Shown: positions 1 through 12,700 of the stretch, piece by piece
Layout of the letters: each line of letters opens with the position of its first letter
Position numbering within the stretch: position 1 is the first letter of the stretch
DNA from: Acanthaster planci
Taxonomy: Eukaryota; Echinodermata; Asteroidea; Valvatida; Acanthasteridae
Reading direction: 5' to 3'
DNA: 55,434 nucleotides
NCBI RefSeq assembly: GCF_001949145.1
Contig: NW_019091491.1
Coordinates: 356,642-412,075 of the forward strand
The notes under the pieces: model-generated
What the model was told of the DNA's origin: nothing
Seen by the model: only the letters and a program-made list of their open reading frames with translations
The model's database searches: none
Made by a program: the position numbers and the translations under genes

Positions 1-650
1 CGGATCTGATCCACCAGTTGGGGGATCTGATCCAGCAATTGGGGGATCTGATCCAGCAATTTGACAAAAGGTGGATCAGATCCCCCAATCAGTGGATCAA
101 GTGGGAATGGGCTATTATACACATCCGTGGGACCAGGCCCCAGGGCATGGTTGCTCCGCTGGTTATCAATAATCAATTTTATTTATCGCTACAGAGGGAA
201 CCATTCATATGAAGGTAATTGTACCAGATTTCAATGACCATGTACTCTGAGAGAATCGCGGCCAACGGTGAAATGTGACCAACAATGAGAAAAAAAATAA
301 CCGACTAGGGTCGTTCAATTGTAACAGAATTGTGCATGCGCATTGCTAAAAAGCAATTGACTACTGATTGAACTACGCATGTAGTTGCCACCACAACTTG
401 CCCATTGTTGTTAAGGAGTCTAGTTGGGTTTGAGTTGATGGTAACATCAACACGGATTTCAAGTCTTTTATTGGTTGTTTGCATTCCTTATCTCTTAACC
501 TGTCTTCAACTTTTCAAATATACTCAACTGCACCACTGTAACACTGCATGTCAACACTGGCAAAAAATGCTAAAACAAGTGATAATATATTTCGAATTGT
601 AACAAAGATTGTAGGAATTTTTTTTCAAGAAAAACATCCATGATACTGAC
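1..650. other. Non-coding, left edge (polycystin-like intron)
   Basis: Beyond the tandem/inverted repeat at 2-88 I see no exon. This should be the intron following exon 23. Confidence 0.6.
2..88. repeat. 21-bp tandem repeat with an inverted copy
   Basis: Three copies of a GGATCTGATCC-containing unit start at 2, 23 and 44. An inverted copy at 73-88 is a perfect 16-bp complement of 39-54, so this edge can form a hairpin with an 18-base loop. Confidence 0.8.
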
Positions 651-779
651 CGCCAGTATGTTTCCGGCAAATGAGACAATTCCCTTGCCAACATTATTCA
701 CTTTGGATTCATCACTGGTTGTCTTGGTGTCACTTTTAACAAAACTGACCATATCATCCACAATCCCTGACAAGGTACT
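651..779 (-). CDS. Polycystin-like exon 23: helical region, last exon in window
   Basis: 129 nt, phase 0-0, acceptor TATCTTTCAG, donor GTCAGT. STLSGIVDDMVSFVKSD and NNVGKGIVSFAGNILA form amphipathic helices. The gene continues to the left of the window; positions 1-650 contain no further exon I can identify. Confidence 0.88.
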
Positions 780-3700
780 CTGAAAGATAAGAGAAATCAA
801 AGAATTCTTATACAAACATCATAATGAGATGAACTATGACCTCTAGTCGCCTGAATGTAACAGTTACAATCTAAAGACACATGGTTATTGCACACTCTGT
901 TTGTTTTGACAAGAAAGAAGCATATTTGGCACTTAACTCATTTCTTTAACCCCACAGTTCACATCGTAGGGTGCTGACTTAACCTCACAAGGACATGAGA
1001 CACTCAAAGACAAGACAACATTAGTTTCCGTGCAATATTCAAATTTGTCTTCATGTGTAAGGTAAATATTCAAACTAATTTGACCACATCAGTGGTCAGA
1101 AGCTCAAACCTGACCATCTGTCAATTACAGAGTATATTTCTGTGTTGTGGCTTATACCCGTGCAAAGTTCCTACCATCAACAACACACAACACACAATAA
1201 ATTTGCTGTTAAGTACATGTATTAAGGACTTCCAACTGGAGGAAGTTACCCTAAAGGAGCTGGGGGGGGGTGCGGAATCGGCCCCTCCTTGACATTTTTT
1301 TGATATCTACGCAGTGCTTTGATTTCAGGAACTGAGCCTTCAAGAGATTTAGAGTAACCCTCTGCAGTCATTTCGACACCATTTTTGTGAAAACTGAATA
1401 TACAGTTTCTTGCGTAGTGTGCATTTTTCCGAGACAGATAGGCCAAATACTTTTTCCGCTGCGATGCCAAATGCAAACAGGCTGGAATGGGTGTAGCCTG
1501 GAACTTCAAATGACTGTAACAACAATACCATTGAGTTTAAACTTCACATTTATAACAATGAGTGTCTTCACATGCACACTGAGTTTACAAAAATCAGCAC
1601 AGAGGTGTGGGGGGCACATAATCCAGCCCCTCCCAGCTGTGAAATTGGTCAAAATATGCCAGCTCTTTTAAAGGTTAAGTGGGCAACCTCTTGCTGGCAT
1701 TATGATGGACAAGAAAAGATTTTTTTAATTAGAAAAATTGCCACAGCAGAAATTGCTTTTAAAAACATACATGAATGTGCAAAGATAGTATTATTTTGAA
1801 TAATGATGATTTATTCAAATTTACTCAGCCCCACCAAGAGTCAACATTTGAGAAGTGGTGTGATCGGGCGAGGGGTGACCAGACAGTAATAAAGGCAAGA
1901 CTCACCAGAGTACCAAGAGATAAAGTTGAAGTGTCATTAGTTATGATGCTGATAGTGCTTGACTTCAAGATAATGTCGTCTGAGCTTGTCGTTTTAACTG
2001 ACGATTGAAGGGTTACCATTTTGTCTATTGCCTGCAGAAAAGACCACTCATTACAGTTACTAAATGACCTACAGAACAATCAATGACTCCATCAGTACAA
2101 ACACAGATAAAACACACTGTACACTTCCTAACAAATGTGCGATCAATTAATTTGATCAAATGATCAACCAGTTTATTAATCCAATAATCAATCTTAAACC
2201 AGTGAACCTAAGCAATCCCACAGTCACTGATAAACATAATCAATAAATAAATTATTCCAATTATCAAGTAATAAAAGACCAAATATTTTCAAAACTAACC
2301 TGAGTTTGTTCAGCTCTTTGATCTTCCTGTTTTGGTGCAACAAATAATGGACAGAAACATAATTATAAGATGTAATTTTTGCATTGGTAAGATATTTAGT
2401 TTGCATGCGGCTGTTTGCTCTTCATCAAAACTTGTTGATATTCATTTTTGTTAAGTGTTGCAAGTTGGACTAGTGCTTAATTCTGCCTACCTCTGAAATA
2501 GGTCCGTCAGAAGAAGCTGAGAAAGATAAAAGTGAAAGATGCATTATCAAAAATGCTTGAAGTACACTGTATCCACCATCTTGGAGAAGTTCAATAATGT
2601 GAAAGAACATTTTACTAATCAAGTAAAAACCAGAACCAGAAGCCACAATAGTATAATGGGTCAAGAATGGCACAGGCTTTATGCAGAATGCCTCTTGAAC
2701 CAAAGAGAAGATGTGACTCAAGAAAACTGCAAGCACATTTCCTGTTTCAAAATGCTCGCAATATACTTGCCCTTGTGATACCAAATGGCATCTCCTTGGA
2801 TGTGTCTAACAATGGAAGCTTACCAGTCGGCAATGCAGTGGTTGTCAATAGCAAAGATGCATCCAACAGAAGCTGTGCATTAATGACATCTGGATTGCCT
2901 TCTGACATCAAAATTTCATACAATGCCTCCTGCTCAGCGCTGAAGTTTTTGGATAATCCTGCAACAGGTGGATTGACCTTCAAAAAACAAGACAACACCA
3001 GAGTTTAAAAACTTGTGACTGTGTAGACTGAAACATGCATTCACACATGTACTGGAAGGCTCTCACTGAAGAAACGAACATACACAAATTATAAAGAAAT
3101 CATTCTTGTCCACTGGAATAAGGGTGGGAATTTACGTTTAATTTGAAGAACATTTAGACAACTTTCCCATACCATTTAAACGTTTAGCCAACACTTTACA
3201 GTGCCCGCCGCTGCTCAGGTTTAATTCTCTGACCCAGTCACATGTGAGTCACATGTGAGTTGAACAGTTTCCTTCCTCTATAAAAGTCAACACTTTGAGC
3301 TCTGAATGAGCCTCCAGGTCAGATCTAGGTCATCTGACACCTGCATAGGGTGTGGTTATGTACTTGTACCTTCAACTTGACCAAGTTGTAATGTAATGCT
3401 TTGTAATTCAGCCACGTGCATGCAAAAACCAAATCATGTAATTAGCACCTAAAATAACATTTTATTTATGGCTGAATACATCCCATCATCTGATTGGTCA
3501 ATGCAGATCACATGATGTGACATAGTTTGACTAATTCATGGTGTTCGCGCAAGCAATACTCAAAAAGTGAAGGTTGTACAGCGGAAAAATAGCCAGAGAA
3601 CTTCAACTGAAAAGTGTATGTTTAGAATCGCAAAATGAGTTCCATAACATTAAAATACATGCACTTAAATTAAACATAAATATTCTACAAGGTGTTGACA

Positions 3701-6700
3701 TGGTTGAAGACTTATAATGAATTTATAGAAATTATTGCCCATTAGATGAGGATTTATTTAGACATTGTATAAAACAATTAATGCGTCTTTCACATTCACA
3801 CAATGGAAATAATTTCCTTGGGTTATTGACTGAACGTTTCATTGCACTCAGTTTGCCTGATGGATTTCTTCTTACCACTTAACTCTTATTGCATTCATTA
3901 TTTGCATAACGTGTCATTTTGGACAGGTTACTCACTGTAATGTTAGCAAATATGACAGTGGTCGTTGCCCCAATACTGTCCTCAGCAGTCACTCCTAAGG
4001 AGACGGAATAATTATTACTCTCGGAGCCAAGTGGTGGCTTGACGGTTACATCAGAGGTTGTACCAGGCGAGTTGACAAGCACTGCTTTAAATGCGGCTGT
4101 CTCAGCTGAAGACAAAGCAAACATGAAAAACAGTCTCTTTAATCAGTTTGTCATTCTTCAAAAGCCATTTCCAGAATTTTTCAAAGAATTAAGAAAATTC
4201 CTTCCTTGAACTGAAGATATGGGTGGTACAAAATGCATAACAGAACCGGCATCTTGAGATTTTAAAGACATATTTTCAGAAGGCAAAGGCGTTGTAAAAA
4301 TAACTGTTGCAATAATGCTAATATAGGGTATGGTTTTTCACCACACAGATCCATTGGCTAGTGTCACAAAGAATTGTAAACTAGAACTGAGCGCTGTTTG
4401 TGTGTAAAATTGGACACAAAATTGGGCCCTTTTAGTACAGCATGCTTGGTTGACCAATGTCCAACCTACCATAAGAAAAACATGAATACAAACAGATTGA
4501 AACTCATGACGAATTACAAATGAACCTCCCAAATATGCCATTCATAAACACCTCAGATAGTTTTGCTATTCAACAACGTGCATCATGACCATGTATTAAG
4601 ATTTGACAAGGCTTGCTATGATTTGATAATGCCTTCTGTGTAATGCGCTGGCAACTGGATATGAGATAATTTCAAGCATAGCTATTGTTGTTCAAAAGTC
4701 TGTGCATGCTGTGGCCCACGGAACTCGCCATGTGTGCCAAGTCCATATCAGACAATTCTTCTCAACTACATGTAAGGATCATACCAAAAAATAGATGGGG
4801 GTGTTCAGCAAAATGAAAGTAAAATTCTTGAACAAAATCCTTGGAAATTTATCATACATTGACTTCTTTTGATTCTCTGACTGAAACGGTATTATGAACA
4901 GGAATACAGATGTGCTTGGTCAATCTTAGACTAACATTTAAGACCGGCCAAGCACATATTTATTCCCTTACTAAAAGTGATCCCCAGCAAAGCTGGATTA
5001 TCCGATTGGCACTCTTGGCACTGTAGGCCTAGGAACAATTCTGGAGCCTACAAAAAATTTTGACAGCCTACAAAAACACTGCAGTGTGCTTCACTCTTCA
5101 ATTCGAGTGGCTGACTGTATTGCTCTCTTATACAAAGTAACTAAGTAATGTTAAAACCATAATCCTCATTCCAACCTGCCCACAGCTTACCAAAGAATTT
5201 GTACACGGCTATACCCTCCCAGTCTTGCCAATCAGTACATTTGATATCCACAGACATTCCAGCCGTGATGCTGTCTGGTGTCACAGTACACTGCCCACTG
5301 ATCGGAGCTTCATTCAATCGAATCTTCATACTGGCATAACCCCTGCCTCGTTCAGAGTTAACGGCATGGGCGGTGATCTCAAACAGGGAGTAATCAGGAA
5401 AAGCTGAAAAGAATTCCCTCTTGATGTAAAGATACTCTGAGTCCCCTGCAAGTGAACGTGAAATAGTGTCAGCAAAAAGGACAGTAGTATTCACTATATG
5501 ATAGGCATAGAAATGTGGGGAAGTTTAAGGAAGCTAAGGATGCAATTCACAACTTCACTGGAGATGAAGTATGAAGATTCAGACATCTTGTGCAGGAACA
5601 ATTCAACACATCATGGTGAACTCTGTATTAAGCAGTAACAAGTGAAGTCTACAGTTATCTGATTCATCCCAACACTTGAGTAATTCCCACTGAGTTTATG
5701 CATAGAGCTACAAGCTCTATGGTTTATGCACCTGCAGAGGCTTGAACTATGGCCCAAAGCAAGCCAAAAGAATTTAATGAAAAAGTATTGAAAAAAATGG
5801 GAAGGAAAAAACAAAAAGGACAAGACTGAAAAGACTTAACACCAAAAGACAGAAACTTTTCAAGGACTAAAACCAATATAGTGTGTCAAAACAGATTGAA
5901 TAAGGAGACTTTGGCTTTCAATCACTGACTCTTTAGCAGCAGACAGGATCCTGACTCAGGCAAAAAAGCACACCCCACAGTATACATAAAAAGTGATAGT
6001 ATCTGCTGGTCTGCTCTCCAAACTAAGTGTGATCAGAGCATGCCGTCAAGTTATATGGGTAGAAGGACCAAAGTAAATAAACAGGGGGATACACTAACAG
6101 AAAAATACAGGGGGGACTCTAAACTAAAACTGTGCATTTTTAGAGGGGAACTACTCCTATGAAGAGATACTTGTAAAAAGTCGACTAAACTTCTAGCTCT
6201 GACAGACAAGCACCGATATGGTGCCAATAAGGTGCAAGTAAGTATGCATGTTTATGTACCCACCTGACGTCCACATTTTCCAATTTGTTAAATTGATGCG
6301 ACTATCTGAACCATTCAAAGCCTGTATGTCCCATGTGTAACGGACACCACTGCAGAATTCATTACAAGAGGCTGTTAGTCGCACACTTCCCGTTGGATTG
6401 ATAACTTGTGCACCATCGCCTTGCATGTAGATAGTACCACGACCAATACTGGATGTTCATAAATAAAAACCAACCAACGATGTTCAGCAGAAATGTACAT
6501 GTCACTCTTGTGCAATACAGTATACATGTATGCCTTCGTAGTCCACGGTTAGAACTATTAGAGGACCACAAAAACAGAGCATTTAAGCAGCCAATGAAAT
6601 CTACAATGGTGGCAAATCTACTTATTTTAATGTTATTTTGATGAGTGTTGGGGTTGTGTCTTTTTTTTGTACCAATTCACAATGTCTTCTGAATTTGCTA

Positions 6701-9700
6701 TGTTTTTCATGGGTGGAGGGAGTCCCAAGTCAATTCCCTGTTTGTGTTTTGGTGCTTCACTGTTGACTCAGTGCAAGACATTTCAAATGAACAAACTTGA
6801 CACATTTTGTTTCTGATAGTTTGGGGTTTTGAATTCATACAGAAAAAGTGACACCACGGAATGTCATCATATAATGTCATAATTATCTATTGTCCTTAGA
6901 CGGAATAGCAGAAAACAGTATTGACACCATTAGGCCGGGTAGTCCTAGCTTTTCAAGGTCTTATGTTTCCTACGTAGTCCTGTGCCATTCTCAATTTACT
7001 TTACTTTAAATACTAAACAATTTAGTTCTCTTAATCCATTTCTTATTGAAGTAATTGAAATTCCTTAATGTTTACTATGACCTGAGCAAGTTCATTTGTA
7101 GTTAATTTTTTTACAAAGTCTTACAGCAACATGTATGTAGATGTAAATCTGTTTCATTCTAGATGTTTTAACTGGTATCTTCCTTTCAATTTACTGTATT
7201 GTAAGTAAAATTGTCATTAATTCAACTCTAGGCCTGTGACGGGAGAGTAAATGAACCATATTCATTTATACACAGTCTAGCCATTACTATTGGTTGAGAG
7301 CCTGTCCAATGATCCTGCTTATTAAAACAGTTGATAAAGCACCGACTGGCTGTTTGCCACAAACTATATCCCCCACGTGTGCCAATCTACGGGGACAATT
7401 TGTTTAGCACTTCTCATGAGAGGCATATATTACAAAATCGGTTGAAATAATGAAGTCAAATTGTTGAATAAATCGTTAGAAATGTTAGATTTTAAAATTT
7501 AATTTGACTTTGTAACTCAAAAGGTGTATCAATAACTTGCAAGCTTGGCTGGCCAGAAACATTCCTTTAATAGACTGGCTCAGGAGAATGGGTATTGATA
7601 AAGCCTTCTGCTTGGGTAATATCAACGTCCAATCCCCTTTATACATTATATTTTTTCCCTTACTAACTCTACTACTACTAAGTTACTGGGTCTCCGTCAC
7701 ATTCAAACTAATGCCATTTGAGACGGTGTCTCAGTAAAAGTTTTTTCCTGTCTTAAGGATATGAGGTCCATGTGACGGCAAGTTATGTGTTTCAAAGTTG
7801 AAATTCTCATCCTAAAGACAGAGTGAACTGCTGTTGACAAGGAATGTCACGTTGAAATACAACACTAGCTGGTACCCTGCAGCACCTCTCAGTGCAATAC
7901 CTTATAGCTGCCTGTGGTGGATCACCCTCACGAAGTTCTAGAACCAAGCTGAAATTACCCCTCCTAATGTCCTTCTTAATGATGACCAGGAGCTCGTAAC
8001 GAATGTTTGTCTCCATGAGAGACGCATTCCAACTCAAAGCTGGAAGAGTGGAGTTCAAAACACCTGGACCTGGGGAAATCACACAAAGTGGATTAATGGA
8101 AGAAGCCCTTAAACCTTACAATGTAGCAGAATAGTACATGTGGAATGTTGCTCACCAATGCATGGAACATGACGTCTACCAAGCTTGTGCTTGCAATAAA
8201 AACATTACATATTCTAAAACGAACTGTTACCATTCTTGGGAATGTTTCAGATATGCCAGATTTGTAGTTACTTTATGTAACAAACATTTAGTATTTAAGC
8301 AAGCATTCTTACCTGTCCCAAAACAGCCACCTTTATCATCTTCCTTGGTGTAATTTTCTGGCCTTGTTTCAGGGATCTCCACATAGTAATCAAAAGAAGG
8401 GTAGTTCTCTCCAACTCGCCGGCAAGAATATTGGATTTTCTCAAATCCCTGAAAAATGGAGATTGAAAATAAGCACATTTGGGTCAATTGCTTATTGTGA
8501 ATAATTTATATTTTTCTGAATTTATTACAAGATTTGGAACTAGTTTTGGCTCCATGTGTAATAAAGATGGTTTTATCAACAAACTGACTGGGTGCTTATT
8601 AACCCTGAACCCACCTCAATCAACATTGGAGGATATTGGAGTATTCAGAATGAATGGTGATTGAAGCATGGAGGATTGAGGACGAATACCATTTTAAAGG
8701 CTGGAAGATTTCAGAGGATTGAGGATGATTAATGCTGATTTAAAAGCTGAAGGATTTTGGAGGATTGAGGATGAATGGTGATTGAAGCATGGAGGATTGA
8801 GGACGAATACCATTTTAAAGGCTGGAAGATTTCAGAGGATTGAGGATGGTCAATGCTGATTTAAAAGCTGAAGGATTTTGGAGGATCGAGGATGAATGGT
8901 GATTGAAGTACATGTACTAAAAATCGGTCCCATAGTGGTGCATGTGGTCACATATTATACTGTTTACAATATACATGTACCAAGGACAGTGTGTTCCATT
9001 ATTCGCTGCTGCTGGTCATAAATCACACAATCCTCAACTGCAGTGTGTTAAAACAAAGGCACATGTCTGCTTTATGTCAAAAGTAAAGCCGTTAGCCAAC
9101 GCTGCAGAAAACAGCTTCAGCCCAGCAACCAATCTGATGTGCTCACCCCCCCAAACTCAAAGTAGGGCCATGGAGGATTTTGGAGGATTGAGAATTCTGG
9201 TACTCATCATTTTGCGCATGAGCCAAAAAAAGAAGGATTTTGGAGGATTAAGGATGTGCCATAGTTGGTTTAGGGTTAACCACTTGCTGCTAGGTGGTTT
9301 AAAATATGTACAGTGTACACACACGAGACATTTTCAAGATTTTCAGTTTTCATAATTCTGCAAAAATTCATCATTTTAATTAATGGACGTTTACACCCAT
9401 ACGAATGACTGTCTGGCGGCTACTCTAATCCAACAGATAAATCTATTGATGCCCGAGTATTTCAGCCAGGCCTGCAGCCTAGTAAAAAGAGCCCAGATTG
9501 TGCGGTGTTATGTAACTTTCTTTTGTTCACAAACTTGGCACAGGTGGTGGAGCGCATTTGTCCTCGATGGTAATCAGCTCGTGCTCAATCCCAAAAACTG
9601 TGGTATACCGTTTCAAAACAAAGCTGGATTATCTCCACTATTGACAGTGAAAAAATATTGGCAATGCCCAGCAGCCTGGTCTTTTGTTACGAGTACAGTC

Positions 9701-12700
9701 TTTTGTTACAAGGCACTGTTCCCTTTGTCCGACTTTGGAGACCCCGGCCACACGTATAAAGCATACGTGTCCGGTGCCAGAAACCCTGGTGGAAAGTGGT
9801 TAATTAGAAAAATGAGCAAATAATTAACGGTAGAGGGATTTGAACCCATGACCTCTCAGTGCAATATCATCTAGGCTGCCAGCCTTTTGTGGTTCTTTCT
9901 ATGTGTCTGTAGAGTGTATATCTTTGTTCAAAAAGCACCAGTGAGAAGCCAAAAGATATTTTTGGGTGTTCATTTTTTTTAAACAGAGGAGTTAAACTGC
10001 AGTCAAGTTGTTTGATCAGGTTCACATTTTGTAATTTATTGACTGACCCCCTAAAACACCATTACTGAACACTTACATGTGCATGTACAATGTCTGTTCT
10101 CAAACTTGATTCACATGCACAGTTTGGTAAAGCTCATGAAGTATTCAACACATGTATGCCACCTGCTTGCACATGCTTTCAAGGGATGCCTCCCAATTCT
10201 GGTTGTCATATCAGCTTCAATGTGAAATTTACTGTACCTGCTCACCACCTGGTTCAACATCAGGATCTCTGGACACTTTTCCTGGGATAAGATTCAACAC
10301 ACTACCAAAGCTCTTGACAACAGAAGTCATCTGGCCTTCAATGAGTCCGACAATAAGTTGTGAGCGTTGCACGTCAATGTAGTCATAACCAATGGAGGAG
10401 TACTCTAAGTTCTCTGTCAGTGTCTTGTTCATAGTGACCTTGTAACCCAAACGGTATAAGCCCACGTCCAGAAAAAAGCTTTCAATGAGGAGCGTTGAGG
10501 TGTCTTCATTGAGTTTCTTCACTTTAGGTTGGTCCTTCAGCAGGGTACCGCTTTGTGGATCTAATTCCTCTAGAATCCACTCCTTGGAGTTATCCGTAAA
10601 CCAACAGTTGACTTTGGTGACCCCTTGGAAAGCTAAGCGCTCTTTTCGGAGTGCGACTTTTGGTAGCCACCAGCCTGGGTTACCATTCTGGATACTGACC
10701 TCAGGTAGACCACAGTACTTCCTAGCCTCAGAGACAGGGAGCGAGATGGTGGTGTTATCGGTAGACAGTGTGTTCCAACCACTAGCCCGGGCTATATACA
10801 TACTTTGACTACGGAAAACATGCTGCAGACTAAATAACTCTTTGAGTTCGCCATGCTGGTTGGAATGATTACCACAATGACCATAGGCTTCCTGGGCTGA
10901 ACCATCACCAAAATCTACCACCACACAGGAGTTGGTTCCCTTGTCCTGTATGGTCACATTCAGGTGCCTGGTCTCATTGGCTCTGGACACACCTAAGTCG
11001 ATGATGCGGATGCCACGGATAGGCCGTAAGGTATGAATGGTGGTTCTGACTTCCAATCCAGGTGTGACTGGATTACTGGCAGTTATGTTAACAGTGAAGG
11101 TCCCAAGCTAAAAACAAATATGAAATTCAACCATTATTGCAAATATTGTCAACTAATCAAACCAACACTGATTCCAATATCTGACAGACATCCACTCCAT
11201 ATTACATTCTCTTTTTGACTATAAAACACAGTGTTCTCATTACTATAGCTTGTCAACCAATGGCAGCCCTAGATTGAGCAGGTTTGGTTTTGTCAACCTT
11301 GCTTTCAGCCCTGTCTCATGTCACTTTTACGATAAGTAAAAGCTTGTTTCAGTCTGGGGGTATGCGTTCAACCCTAGGATGACCATGAGTGAAAATCCTA
11401 GTTGTGACAATCCTTGTTAATATGCAAATGTGCATGCAATCCAACCCAATATGACATCTTTTTCAGGGTTGATTCTGGGTCACTAGCATTACCGGCAAAA
11501 TTTTCCATTGTGGAAAAGGAGAGCATGGAGTATAAATGACACAAACAACAAACCTTGGATTAAATTCCTTAAAACTCTGCAGATTGTGTCATGTTTAAAA
11601 CCATGGGCACTGCCATGGATACTTGTATACACTTTACTCAAAGTCTTTTGCAAGCCACTTTTCCAAAGACTCGTCATGGGATTGCCAATATCTCATGGGT
11701 AGGGGACTAGTCTCCACTTGCACAGATATGACACAGTCTAAAATAGCCAGGCCCTTTTAGAGTTCTGTGTGTAACAAATTCCTTCAAAGTAAATCTTTTT
11801 CTGGCACTGTTTTAATTTTGCAGTCTGGTACCAAACTGACCGATGGAAATTTATGGTCAATAGGGTTGTTTTCGAGCTCTTTGTGTGTGTAGTTTTCCAA
11901 AGCTGATCCATCACCAAAGTCCACGACATATTCCACCTCAGAACCTGGCAAGAAAACAAAAAGACTACATCTTTGGATTCAAAGACAATTCTGTGGATGT
12001 TTCAAATGCTCATTGATTGTCACAGAGAGAATGCAAATACATGTACCATCAAAAAGCCTCTTGAAGTAATAAAGTCTTTGCCTTCGACAAAGTTACAGCT
12101 GAAGGATATTTCCATTTGTGTTTATGCTTATCTTTACTTCAAAATTGTTGGATTACAATAGTCAGCCATTCTGCTTACTCCAATTGTCCCCGAGGGAAAA
12201 TTTGAGTAACAATTACAATTTAACTATATTTTGCCAACACCACCGCAATGATACATGTAGATACTTTGGACTATGTAGTCACCAATTTGGAACCATGTCT
12301 AGGACATAATCGTATCACTGATTATCAAGAGCCAATTTCAACTATCAGCACAAATGGAACCACAGGCATGAAATTAATTGTCCAAGATACCATTTACCAC
12401 GTACATGTAGGCTGTGAGAGTTATACCTAGCAAAATATGGGACGGAAAGGTATCCCCCTACATGTCCAAACACTCCAGACTTTTGTTATCTGACACATCC
12501 CCCAAGATGTCTGTAAAGAATTCCTGAGATTCTGATCAAACAATGACCAACACAAAGGTAGGGGGGTGCTCTCTGTCTCATATCATACTTCAAATGATAT
12601 GAAATGTGGATGCAATAAACCAATGCCACTATTGCCACCATCTGGCAAAGGATGAAGCACAGCAGGTGTCCAAAGGGATGCATCGATTCAGAGCTGATGA

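Noticed and set aside
1246-1531. Minus-strand ORFs between polycystin-like exons 22 and 23
   Set aside because: Both overlapping frames are open, but exons 22 and 23 already join in phase 0 and the peptides do not resemble polycystin; treated as intron.
9383-9823. 146-codon plus-strand ORF
   Set aside because: Long by chance; antisense to the polycystin-like gene, no recognisable motif, no splice sites, and a tRNA-like fragment overlaps its end.
10238-11107. Plus-strand ORF at 10485-10808 as a gene
   Set aside because: It is the antisense shadow of polycystin-like exon 14.
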